The notes beneath the pieces are model-generated. The model saw only the letters and a list, made by a program, of their open reading frames with translations, made no database searches and was not told where the DNA came from. Source: Bradyrhizobium diazoefficiens (GTDB lineage Bacteria; Pseudomonadota; Alphaproteobacteria; Rhizobiales; Xanthobacteraceae). Taken from it: a DNA stretch of 64,000 bases. Made by a program: the position numbers and the translations under genes. Positions 8,504 to 17,148 of the stretch are shown here, in pieces (positions within the stretch are counted from its first letter, which is position 1; every line of letters starts with the position of its first letter). The stretch is taken from assembly GCF_016612535.1 (NCBI RefSeq), contig NZ_JAENXS010000001.1, positions 186,001 to 250,000 of the forward strand, given 5' to 3'.

Positions 8504-9403
8504 ATGAATATCCGGAGCACCGCACTACCAACGCCGAAGGACACCGGCAGCGAACCCGCCCTGAAATACGTGCAAGCCAATGGCGTGCGGTTCGCCTATC
8601 TCGAACAGGTGAGCGGGCCTCTTGTGATGTTCATGCACGGCTTTCCCGACAACGCCTGGTCCTATCGAAAGCAGCTGCAAGCCTTCGCGGATGCGGGATA
8701 TCGTGCAGTCTCGCCGTTCCTGCGCGGCTATGCGCCGACCGAGATCCCGGCTGACGGCATTTTCGATCCGATCGCACTGGGCAAGGACTTGGAAGCACTG
8801 ATCGCGGCGCTGAGCGAGGATGGACAGGCCCGCGTCGTCGGCATGGATTGGGGCGGCACGTCGACCTTTCAGGCGCTCGCGACGGCGCCATCGGCGATTA
8901 AGGCCGCGGTGGTGATGAACACGGCCCATCCGATTACGTTCTCGAGCATCAGGCGGGATCCGGAAATCGTTCGATCCATCTTCCACGTCTACTTCTTCCA
9001 GCTGGCCTATGCCGAATCCGCAGTCAATATCGAAGGACTTCCCTTCGTCGATTATCTCTGGAAGCTGTGGTCACCGACATTCAACGGTGCCGAACACATC
9101 CGTTCGATCAAGGAGACGCTCAGCTCTCCCGGCACCATGGCCGCGGCGCTCAAATACTATGGAGGCCTGACCGATGCGGGACGTATGGGCCGGCTGCCGA
9201 TCAGTGACATGCAGACGCCGACGCTGACGATCTATGGCAGCAACGATCCGACAGCGAGATATTCGGTGAAGGAGGAGCCGCTCTTCAAGGGACCGCACAA
9301 GCGCATTGTCCTGCCGGATGTCGGGCACTTCCCGCACCTCGAGCGTGAGGCCGAAGTCACCGGTCTGATCATGGACTGGTTCAAGACGCACGCGCCCGAC
9401 TGA
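8504..9403 (+). CDS. Alpha/beta hydrolase, epoxide hydrolase-like
   Basis: A 299-residue alpha/beta-hydrolase fold enzyme. It shows the oxyanion motif HGFPDNAWSY, then RGYAPTE, the nucleophile elbow VVGMDWGGTS with aspartate (about residue 115) as nucleophile, an acid near YGSNDPTARY, and the catalytic histidine in VGHFPHLE. An Asp nucleophile is typical of epoxide hydrolases and haloalkane dehalogenases rather than serine esterases. I chose ATG 8504 over 8498 because GAGGGAG is then about 7 nt upstream. The gene is divergent from MarR and followed by a lyase-family gene 70 bp downstream, probably the same transcript. The substrate is unknown; a role in degradation or detoxification under MarR control is inferred. 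Confidence 0.88.
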   Translation: MNIRSTALPTPKDTGSEPALKYVQANGVRFAYLEQVSGPLVMFMHGFPDNAWSYRKQLQAFADAGYRAVSPFLRGYAPTEIPADGIFDPIALGKDLEALIAALSEDGQARVVGMDWGGTSTFQALATAPSAIKAAVVMNTAHPITFSSIRRDPEIVRSIFHVYFFQLAYAESAVNIEGLPFVDYLWKLWSPTFNGAEHIRSIKETLSSPGTMAAALKYYGGLTDAGRMGRLPISDMQTPTLTIYGSNDPTARYSVKEEPLFKGPHKRIVLPDVGHFPHLEREAEVTGLIMDWFKTHAPD

Positions 9404-9473
9404 ACAACCTATCGCGGACGCCGAACGGCGCCGCCCGACCGTCTTCAGAAATCTCTGACCAGGAGTGCGCGCG

Positions 9474-10277
9474 ATGAACGTCAAGACACAGCAGCAATAC
9501 GCCGAGACATTTCACGGTCTTCACAGAACAGGAGATCCGCTCGTCCTGTTCAACGCCTGGGACGCCGCCACCGCCAAAGCCATCGCGAAGGCGTCTCCGG
9601 CCATCGCGACCAGCAGCGGGGCGGTCGCGTCCGCACTTGGATATGTGGATGGCGAAAACGTCCCGCTCGACATGGTGACAGGTCTGGTGTCGCGGATAAC
9701 CGCTTCCGTGTCGGTTCCGGTATCGATCGATCTGGAGGCAGGATATGGCGACACCCCGGACGCTGCGGCGGCGGCGGCGGCCAGGGTACTGCAAGCCGGC
9801 GCGGTCGGCATCAATATCGAAGACGGGCTATCCGGGGGGAAGCGGCAACTCACCAGTCCCGAACAGCACGCAGCGAAGATCAAAGCCGTGCGCAACGCTG
9901 CGCAAGAACTCGGCGTTCGTCTGTTCATCAATGCGAGAACAGATCCGTTTCTGCTGAAATTCGGATCGCCGGATGAATGCCTGAACGAAGCGGCAAGGCG
10001 TGCGAAGGTCTATGCCGACGCCGGCGCCGACGGAATTTTTGTACCCGGCCTCACCGACCTCGCGCTTATCGAGAGGTTCGTTCAACTCACGCCGCTGCCG
10101 GTCAATATCATGGTGACGCAAGGCGTTCCCACGATCCCGGATCTCGCCCGCGTCGGAGTTCGACGGGTGAGCCTTGGGCCTTGGCCGATGCTGGCCGCAA
10201 TGCGTGCCATTGGACAGGCCGCCGTGGAGGTCGTCACGAGCAAGCAATATGGCCCATTCCTGCAACCGAATGCGTGA
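9474..10277 (+). CDS. Isocitrate lyase/PEP mutase family protein
   Basis: A 267-residue TIM-barrel protein of the isocitrate lyase/phosphoenolpyruvate mutase superfamily. Visible motifs are VLFNAWDAATAKAI near the N-terminus, the metal-binding strand VSIDLEAGYGD, GINIEDG and FINARTD. The KKCGH loop of true isocitrate lyases is absent, so it is probably a carboxy-phosphonopyruvate/oxaloacetate-type lyase or a C-C hydrolase of the family, with unknown substrate. ATG 9474 has AGGAG at 8-nt spacing, better than the GTG at 9465. It is downstream of and co-directional with the epoxide-hydrolase-like gene, and likely shares MarR control. Confidence 0.87.
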   Translation: MNVKTQQQYAETFHGLHRTGDPLVLFNAWDAATAKAIAKASPAIATSSGAVASALGYVDGENVPLDMVTGLVSRITASVSVPVSIDLEAGYGDTPDAAAAAAARVLQAGAVGINIEDGLSGGKRQLTSPEQHAAKIKAVRNAAQELGVRLFINARTDPFLLKFGSPDECLNEAARRAKVYADAGADGIFVPGLTDLALIERFVQLTPLPVNIMVTQGVPTIPDLARVGVRRVSLGPWPMLAAMRAIGQAAVEVVTSKQYGPFLQPNA

Positions 10278-10295
10278 GCCGACAGCTCGGGTTCT

Positions 10296-10597
10296 CTACG
10301 CCGACCGCTTCACCGCGTCGCGCCCCGCCCCCGCAATGTCCAGCCGGCCCAGCATCGCCCTCGCCTGCTCGGCGCAGTGCTCGATCAGCCAGCGCTCGAA
10401 CGCGACCGGCGCGAGCGCAGGCGCGTAGAGGAAGCCCTGGACGACGTCGCAGCCGAGCTCGGCCAGGGTCTTACGCTGGCCCTCGGTCTCGACGCCCTCG
10501 GCGACGACGGTCATGCCGAGGCCCTGGCCGACGCGCACCACGGCGGTCGCGATCGCGAGCGCGCCTGCGTCGCGCTCGATGTCGCGCATAAAGCTGC
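10296..10597. repeat. Right copy of the EAL 3'-end direct repeat
   Basis: This is the last 300 bp of the intact GGDEF/EAL gene and is the same-orientation partner of the fragment at 7563-7861. The two copies, about 85% identical by eye, enclose 2.4 kb carrying MarR, the hydrolase and the lyase-family gene. The divergence argues against a very recent duplication and fits recombination with DNA from a related strain. Confidence 0.7.
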
Positions 10598-12899
10598 GGT
10601 CGATCTTCAGCTCGCGGATCGGCAGATGCGCGAGGCGGCTGAGGCTGGAATAGCCGGTGCCGAAATCATCCACCGAGAGCCCGACGCCGAGCTCTCGGAT
10701 TGCGTTCATCGTCTCGAGCGCGGCGACGCTGTCCTGCATGAACGCGCCCTCGGTAATCTCGAGCATCAGTGCATCCGGCGGCAGATCATGTTCGGAGAGG
10801 ATGTCCTTGAGCCGCGCGGCCAGCGTGACGTTGCGGAAATTGATCGGCGACAGGTTCACCGACACGCAGGGAATGTCGAGCCCGGCGCGGCGCCAGCTCG
10901 CCATCTGCCGGCAGGCCTCGCGCACCGACCACAGGCCGATCTGCTCGATCAGGCCGCACTCCTCGGCAAGGGGGATGAATTTTGCCGGCGAGACATCGCC
11001 GAGCACGGCATCGTGCCAGCGCGCCAGCGCCTCGACGCCGTGAATGGCGCCGTCGCAGCTGCGGATCTGTGGCTGATAGCTCAGGCTCAGCGCGCCCTCC
11101 GCGATGGCGCGGCGCAGCGCCGCGATCAGCGCCAGTCGCTGCTCGGTCAGCCCATTCATTTCGGCGCTGAACAAGCGATGGGTCGAGCGCCCGGCCTGCT
11201 TGGCCATGTACATGGCGGCGTCGGCCTGCTGCATCAAGGTGTCGATGTCGGTCGCGTGATCGGGATAGAGGCTGATGCCGATGCTCGCCGACATCTGCAA
11301 CTGCTTGGATCCAAGCCGCAGCGGCGCGGACAGCGCTTCGGTGATCCCGGCCGCGACGCGTTCGGCGCCCTCGGCGGTGCGTTGCGGCAGCAAGATGACG
11401 AATTCGTCGCCGCCGAGCCGTCCCAGCATGTCTTCGGGCCCGATGTGCTCGCGCAGACGCTGCGCGAGCTGGACCAGCAGTTCGTCGCCGGCGGCGTGAC
11501 CAAGCGTGTCGTTGACGTCCTTGAAATGGTCGACATCGAGGAACGCGAGCGCGACATGGCTGCCGGCCGGGCAGGCCTCGATTGCCGTCGTGATCAGGTG
11601 CCGCAGCTGGGCGCGGTTCGGCAGGCCGGTGAGAATATCGTGATAGGCGAGCCGCGCGATCTCGGCGCGCGCTTCCTTGCGCTCGATCGCGAAGGCACCG
11701 AGATTGACGCAGGCCTCGACGATGCGGCGGTGCCATTTGCTCGGCGCGCGGGACTCCCGATAGTAAAAGGCGAAGGTGGCGATGACCCGGCCGTCCTTGG
11801 CCTTGACCGGGGTCGACCAGCAGGCGCGCAGGCCGATCGCGAGCGGCATCGCCTTGTAGGGCTGCCAGCGCGGATCGGTGCCGAGGTCGGTCGCCAGCAC
11901 CGGCTCGCCGTAGAAGGCGGCCGTGCCGCACGAGCCGACACTGGGGCCGATCGCGATGCCGTCGAGTGCGCGGGAATAGTCCTCGGGCAGACTGGGGCCG
12001 CCGAGCGGATGGATCAGGCCGGCGGCATCGACATGCAGCAGCGAACAGACCACGTCGGGCGCGATCTCTTCGACCCGGCGGCACAGCCTGTCGGCGATGT
12101 CGGCGATCGGAACCTCGTCTGCAAGCGAGCTCATGATGAGCTGCTGGAGCGAGCGGAGCTGCTTGATCTCGGTGATGTCCTCGAGCAGCGCGAAGATATG
12201 CTTGACCCGGCCCTTCTTGTCCCGGAAGGCATCGATCCGGGCGCAGACCCAGATCTCCTCACCGTCCTTGTCGTAGGCGAGCACCTCGGCCTCGCCGCGG
12301 CGGCCGCCATGCATCAGACGCTTGACGAGCTTGGCGATTGCCTTGCGATCGGTGTGGAAGCCGGCGATGAGCTCGCCCGCGCGGCGTCCCTCGGCCTCCT
12401 CGCTCGTATAGCCGAACAGCGTCGTGAAGGCGGAGTTGACGTAGACAATGTTCTGTTCGACGTCGGTGATGATCACCGCGCGATTGGTCTGGTCCGCAAC
12501 GGTATCGAGCAGGCCGATCCGCGCGCGGCGTTCGGCCTCAGCGGTGACGTCGCGCGCGAACACGATGTGATGATTGGCGCCGTCGATGATCACGGACGAG
12601 AGCGCGACAGTCGCCCTGATGCGGCTGCCGTCATGGCGCACGAGACTGATCTCGTCGCGGAAGTCGGCAACCGGATCGGCCTGAAGGCATTTGAGCGCGA
12701 GAACGGCGGCATCGCGACCGAGCATCTCGGTGCGCGCAAGCTTCCATATCCGCTCCGCGGCGGGATTGAAATGCGTGATGCGATGCGCGTTATCGACGAT
12801 GACGATAGCGTCGTCGGCGCATTCGAGCGCGGCGCGCAGCACGTCCGGAAGTTCTGTCACAAGGCTATCGGAGGCGAACATCGTCTGACCCGGGCGCAT
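10296..12899 (-). CDS. PAS-PAS-GAF-GGDEF-EAL c-di-GMP protein (DosP-like)
   Basis: An 867-residue cytoplasmic signalling protein. The order is PAS (about 20-125), PAS (130-250), GAF (265-405), GGDEF (415-580; intact GGDEF at 496-500) and EAL (600-850; EAL at 623-625, then DDFGTGYSS and VAEGVET). It can therefore both make and degrade c-di-GMP in principle. The layout and the EAL text GVEALARWHD resemble E. coli DosP, the oxygen-sensing phosphodiesterase. The stretch in the first PAS where DosP has its haem histidine reads KCLQADPVADF, without a histidine, so haem-based oxygen sensing is not supported. Its 3' end is duplicated as the broken fragment at 7563-7861. Confidence 0.92.
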   Translation of the reverse strand: MRPGQTMFASDSLVTELPDVLRAALECADDAIVIVDNAHRITHFNPAAERIWKLARTEMLGRDAAVLALKCLQADPVADFRDEISLVRHDGSRIRATVALSSVIIDGANHHIVFARDVTAEAERRARIGLLDTVADQTNRAVIITDVEQNIVYVNSAFTTLFGYTSEEAEGRRAGELIAGFHTDRKAIAKLVKRLMHGGRRGEAEVLAYDKDGEEIWVCARIDAFRDKKGRVKHIFALLEDITEIKQLRSLQQLIMSSLADEVPIADIADRLCRRVEEIAPDVVCSLLHVDAAGLIHPLGGPSLPEDYSRALDGIAIGPSVGSCGTAAFYGEPVLATDLGTDPRWQPYKAMPLAIGLRACWSTPVKAKDGRVIATFAFYYRESRAPSKWHRRIVEACVNLGAFAIERKEARAEIARLAYHDILTGLPNRAQLRHLITTAIEACPAGSHVALAFLDVDHFKDVNDTLGHAAGDELLVQLAQRLREHIGPEDMLGRLGGDEFVILLPQRTAEGAERVAAGITEALSAPLRLGSKQLQMSASIGISLYPDHATDIDTLMQQADAAMYMAKQAGRSTHRLFSAEMNGLTEQRLALIAALRRAIAEGALSLSYQPQIRSCDGAIHGVEALARWHDAVLGDVSPAKFIPLAEECGLIEQIGLWSVREACRQMASWRRAGLDIPCVSVNLSPINFRNVTLAARLKDILSEHDLPPDALMLEITEGAFMQDSVAALETMNAIRELGVGLSVDDFGTGYSSLSRLAHLPIRELKIDRSFMRDIERDAGALAIATAVVRVGQGLGMTVVAEGVETEGQRKTLAELGCDVVQGFLYAPALAPVAFERWLIEHCAEQARAMLGRLDIAGAGRDAVKRSA

Positions 12900-13038
12900 C
12901 GGGAAGATGCGGCAATCGGTCCGAGGCTAACGCGCCGATGGGGTCCAAGACGTTTTTGCAATCCGCTCGCCTCCGGCCAAGAGGCGACATACTTAACGTT
13001 CCGCAAAAGCGGCGAAGGTATCTTGATGTGTACGGAAC

Positions 13039-14340
13039 CTATTCTGCGGCAGCCCCCAGCTTGAGCTTGTGCAACCGGCCGGCCACCGCCCGCACCTTGC
13101 CCGGCGATGCCCGCCATACCGACAGCGCCGACAAGCCGCTCACAACCATGGCGATGGCGAAAGCGAGCGTGTAGTCGCCGGTGCGATCATAGAGGAAACC
13201 CGTGAGCCAGGGGCCGGCCGCACCGCCCGCCAGCGCCGCGAGCATGATCATGCCGAAGATGCTGCCCTGGTGGCGCCCCTGAAAAATCTCGAACACCACC
13301 GCGCCCATGATCGAGGTCAGGCCGTAACCGAGCGCACCTTGCGTGAACACCATCAGCCAGACCAGCCAGAACGAGGGCTGGTATTTCAGCGCGATCAGCG
13401 CCGCGAAGCAGATCGCAAAGCCGGCGCAGCTGATCGCCCAGACCCATTCCCGCCCGATCCGGTCGGAGACATGACCGAGCAGGATCTGGCCGGGGATGCC
13501 GAGCAGGCTGACGGTGCCGAGCGCCCACACCGCGACGCCTGGACTGAAGCCGATGTCGAGCAGGAATTTCGTCTGGTGCACCTGCACCGCGTACCAGATA
13601 TACAGGCCACCGAAATAGCCGAGCGCGATCCACCAGAACCGCGCGGTCGCAAGCGCGCGCCGAAGCGTCCAGTCGGTGTTGGCCCAGACGGGATCGACGA
13701 CGTTGGAGATTGGCGTTGCGCTACCTGCGGCCGGCGCAGCGTCGCCATCGGGCCGAAGGCCGATGTCCTCGGGGCGCTTGTGCAGGAGCAGGTTGATCGG
13801 TGCCAGCACGATCAGGATCATCAGGCCCATCGCGGTGCAGGCGGTCCGCCAGCCGGTCTGCTCGATCAAGTGCTGCACCCAAGGCAGCAGGGTCACCGAA
13901 CCAATGCCGACGCCGGCAAAGGCGATGCCGATGGCAAAGCCGCGCTTGCGGATGAACCAGTTCGGCAGGAATAGCGACTGGCCGGAATAGCCGAGACAGA
14001 CCGAGCCGGCGCCGACCATGACACCGATCGTCAGATAGAGGTGCCAGGGCTGGCTGGTGAGCGGCGCCAGCAGCAGCCCGCCACCCATCAGCATCACGCC
14101 GAGCTCCATCACCGCGCGCGGCCCCGCGCGATCCATCAGCCGACCAATCAGCGGGCTGGCGATCGCCGACGCCACGAATCCAAACGAGAAGGCGCCCGCC
14201 GTGACGCCGCGCTCCCATCCGAATTCTGAGAGAATGGGCGGATAGAACAATGAGAAGGCGGTGCGCGCGTTGACGCCGATGGCCATGGTGACGAAGGTCA
14301 CCGCGACGATGACCCAGCCGTAGAAGAACGGAAGCCGCAT
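13039..14340 (-). CDS. MFS transporter (monocarboxylate/oxalate-formate type)
   Basis: A 433-residue, 12-TM major facilitator. It begins FFYGWVIVAVTFVTMAIGV, an opening typical of the OFA/monocarboxylate-type family, and has LIGRLMDRAGPRAVM after TM2 and LLGHVSDRIGREWVW in the second half, the two MFS loop signatures. A central cytoplasmic loop lies at about residues 195-225. The gene lies between two c-di-GMP genes with no catabolic partner, so the substrate (probably an organic anion) is unclear. There is no ribosome-site conflict at ATG 14340. Confidence 0.88.
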   Translation of the reverse strand: MRLPFFYGWVIVAVTFVTMAIGVNARTAFSLFYPPILSEFGWERGVTAGAFSFGFVASAIASPLIGRLMDRAGPRAVMELGVMLMGGGLLLAPLTSQPWHLYLTIGVMVGAGSVCLGYSGQSLFLPNWFIRKRGFAIGIAFAGVGIGSVTLLPWVQHLIEQTGWRTACTAMGLMILIVLAPINLLLHKRPEDIGLRPDGDAAPAAGSATPISNVVDPVWANTDWTLRRALATARFWWIALGYFGGLYIWYAVQVHQTKFLLDIGFSPGVAVWALGTVSLLGIPGQILLGHVSDRIGREWVWAISCAGFAICFAALIALKYQPSFWLVWLMVFTQGALGYGLTSIMGAVVFEIFQGRHQGSIFGMIMLAALAGGAAGPWLTGFLYDRTGDYTLAFAIAMVVSGLSALSVWRASPGKVRAVAGRLHKLKLGAAAE

Positions 14341-14430
14341 TTTTCTCTATTTCATCCCTGGACGATCCTTCGGACCATCTGAGGATAGCTGGGTCAAGCG
14401 ATTTTCGCGAATGCGCCTCGAGTGGCCGGC

Positions 14431-16860
14431 TCAGGCGGCGTCGCGCTGCGAACGCGCGATGGGTCCATCGAGCTCGATCTTGTCGATCGGCAGCGGACGA
14501 CCGAACAGATAGCCCTGCGCAAAATTGACGCCGAGCGCCTTCAGCCGCTCGAACTCCTCGGCCGTTTCGACGCCTTCGGCGGTGACCGACATGTCGAGCC
14601 CGCGCGCCAGCGTCACGATCGAGGAAATGATGGCGGCGCTGCGCGGCTGATGCGTGAGGTTGCGGATGAACGATTTGTCGATCTTGATCTTGTCGAACGG
14701 AAACGCGGTGAGATAGCTCAGCGAGGAATAGCCGGTGCCGAAATCGTCGAGCGCGAGCTCGATGCCGACACTCTTGAGCCGCTCCATGAAGGCGTGGTTC
14801 TCGGCACCGCGCTCCAAGAGCACGGATTCGGTGATCTCGATCTCGAGCCGCTGCCGCGACAGGCCGGAATCCCGCAAGGCCGCGCAGATGACGTCGAACA
14901 GATCGGCTTCCTTGAACTGGATCGGCGACAGGTTGACCGCGACCATCAGATCGGAGGGCCAGGCCGCCGCATCCGCGCAGGCGCGACGCAGCACGAATTC
15001 GCCGAGCGGCACGATCAGCCCGGTCTCCTCGGCCAGCGGGATGAACTGATCCGGCGGGATCAGGCCGCGGGCAGGATGCCGCCAGCGCACCAGCGCCTCG
15101 AAGCCGCGCCGCGCGCCGGTTCTGGCATCCATGAACGGCTGATAGTGCACCTCCAGCTGGCAGCGCGCGATGGCATCGCGCAGATCCCCTTCGAGCGTAT
15201 TGCGCGCCTCTAGCTCGGCCGACATCGCCTCGTCGTAGATGGTGAAGCAGTTCCGGCCGGCCGATTTCGAGCGGTAGAGCGCAAGGTCGGCCTTCTTCAG
15301 CAGCTGCTCCTGGTCAGTGCCATGATCCGGCGCGATCGCGATGCCGATGCTGGTGCCGATCTCGACGCGATGTCCCGGCAGCAGGAACGGCTCGGTCACC
15401 AGCTTGGCGAGCCGCGCCGCGAGCTCGGTCGAGCAGTCGCGCTGATCCTCGCAGCCTTCCTGGATGATGGCGAATTCGTCGCCGCCGAGCCGCGCCAACA
15501 CGTCGGTCGCGCGTACCGCGGCTTTCAGCCGCTGCGCCACCAGCCGCAGCAAGGCATCGCCGGCGCCATGACCAAGGGAATCGTTGACGTTCTTGAAGCG
15601 GTCGAGATCGAGCATCAGGATCGAGAAGGTCGGACCGCCGCCCTTCAGCTCGCCCTTGAGCTCGTCGAGCCGGGCGAGGAAAAAGGCGCGGTTCGGCAAT
15701 CCGGTCAGGACGTCAGTCTGCGCCAGCTCGAGCACGCGCCGGTTGGCCAGCGACAGCCGCCGCGAATTGCGGCTTGCGAGCATCAGATAGGTCGACAGCG
15801 AGAGCGTCAGCAGCATGCCGACGACGAGGACCGCGGCCGCGCGGTCGTAGGACGTCTCCAGCGAACCGCCGGCCGTCGGCATGGCGCGCACCTGCCAGTC
15901 GGCATCCCCGATCCTGAGATGGCCCGCCCAGTGCCTTTCTCGCGCGACATCGCGCATCGATTGGGGCGCCGTGGAAGCCGATGCATAGTCCGGCACCGCC
16001 TCCTCGAGACTGACGATGCGTCCGGTGAAGGGCGGATAGATATTGACGCTGACGGCAGGGTTTGTCCCGGTCGTGGTGCGAATGGCCTGCATCAGCAGCG
16101 GCAGGTCGAATGCACCGACCACGTAGCCCGCGAGGTTGCGGCGGCGGTCCGCGATCGTCTCGCGCGAGGTGCCCTTGGCATAGACAGGCACGGAGACGAT
16201 CACGTCGGGCTGACGGCTGTTCTCACGCTCTGCGTAGAGGCGCGCGCGGATCGCAACGATCCGGTCGTTGTCGCGTGCGCGTTCGAGCGCAACGCGACGT
16301 TCCGGAACACTGCCATGGTCCATGCCATAGACCGAAGAGGTCTTCGGCTGGGTCGAGTAGAAGACAGGAAAATACTCGTCGCTCTCGGGAGCAATCGCGA
16401 AACTGTCGCCCTGGAGCGACCTGACGTGATAGCGGGAGATCCCGTCGGTGACCGCGGCGGCCTCGTACTCGGCGCGTTCCTTGCGGTTGACCCGCGGCAG
16501 CCAGGCGATGCGCAGCATGCCCGGATGATGCTCGAACAGCCGGGCGCTGAAGGTCTCGAACTCGCTGCGGGTGATTTCCTCGTTGGTCGATTCGAACAGC
16601 GTCCGCAGCGCGACGAGGCGGCTGATATATTCGTTCATGCCGTTCTGCATGACGATGGATTCGGTCTCGGCCGCGTTCTCGAACTCGAGCTTGTTGACGC
16701 GGTCTTCCCAGCGCGCCACCGCGGCCGCGCCGACAATCGAGAACAGCAGCCCGACGCCGGCTGCCACGAGCGCGGGACGATAGAGCCCGAGCAGCGGCGC
16801 CGCACGCCACCATCCGGTCACGCGTTTCCGATCCGGATCATTCTGATCGCGAGCGCCCAT
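14431..16860 (-). CDS. CHASE-GGDEF-EAL membrane protein
   Basis: An 809-residue inner-membrane c-di-GMP protein. A first TM segment (about 27-50) is followed by a periplasmic CHASE sensor domain (about 70-290; it contains LRIAWLPRVNRKERAEYE and YFPVFYSTQP), a second TM (about 335-360), then GGDEF (residues 380-540, motif ARLGGDEFAII intact) and EAL (550-800, FEALVRW, DDFGTGYSSL and VTAEGVET). CHASE domains bind small ligands outside the cytoplasm, so the protein probably links an external signal to c-di-GMP. The net direction (synthesis or breakdown) cannot be read from sequence. It is divergent from the binding-protein gene at 17149 across 288 bp in which I see nothing specific. Confidence 0.92.
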   Translation of the reverse strand: MGARDQNDPDRKRVTGWWRAAPLLGLYRPALVAAGVGLLFSIVGAAAVARWEDRVNKLEFENAAETESIVMQNGMNEYISRLVALRTLFESTNEEITRSEFETFSARLFEHHPGMLRIAWLPRVNRKERAEYEAAAVTDGISRYHVRSLQGDSFAIAPESDEYFPVFYSTQPKTSSVYGMDHGSVPERRVALERARDNDRIVAIRARLYAERENSRQPDVIVSVPVYAKGTSRETIADRRRNLAGYVVGAFDLPLLMQAIRTTTGTNPAVSVNIYPPFTGRIVSLEEAVPDYASASTAPQSMRDVARERHWAGHLRIGDADWQVRAMPTAGGSLETSYDRAAAVLVVGMLLTLSLSTYLMLASRNSRRLSLANRRVLELAQTDVLTGLPNRAFFLARLDELKGELKGGGPTFSILMLDLDRFKNVNDSLGHGAGDALLRLVAQRLKAAVRATDVLARLGGDEFAIIQEGCEDQRDCSTELAARLAKLVTEPFLLPGHRVEIGTSIGIAIAPDHGTDQEQLLKKADLALYRSKSAGRNCFTIYDEAMSAELEARNTLEGDLRDAIARCQLEVHYQPFMDARTGARRGFEALVRWRHPARGLIPPDQFIPLAEETGLIVPLGEFVLRRACADAAAWPSDLMVAVNLSPIQFKEADLFDVICAALRDSGLSRQRLEIEITESVLLERGAENHAFMERLKSVGIELALDDFGTGYSSLSYLTAFPFDKIKIDKSFIRNLTHQPRSAAIISSIVTLARGLDMSVTAEGVETAEEFERLKALGVNFAQGYLFGRPLPIDKIELDGPIARSQRDAA

Positions 16861-17148
16861 CCTAAAGTCCGCCGTCCCCTCTGCGCGACGGCCGAACCTC
16901 TGGTTGAGCCGTCGTAGCCACTATCGGACAAGGACCGCGGTTAAGAACTGCACAATTTCGGAACCCGGCCGTTCCGCATTGCGCGGATTAGTTAACGAAG
17001 TGAGGGCATGAACCGGCCTTATGGAAGTAAGTTGCAAGATTTACCCGGTGTATTACGGAGCCGCCGAACCATCGCCGGTTAGCGAGCTATTCAGCCTGCC
17101 GGGATATCGTCCCGGGACCTTCTCCATGCACCCGGCAAGACGTCCCCG

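Noticed and set aside
10296..12899. Oxygen sensing through haem as in DosP
   Set aside because: The ligand histidine is not seen in the first PAS domain.
10377..13064. 895-residue plus-strand open frame opposite the DosP-like gene
   Set aside because: It is the antisense shadow of a GC-rich gene with clear PAS, GGDEF and EAL motifs; its own translation is Arg/Asp/Gly-rich without any domain.
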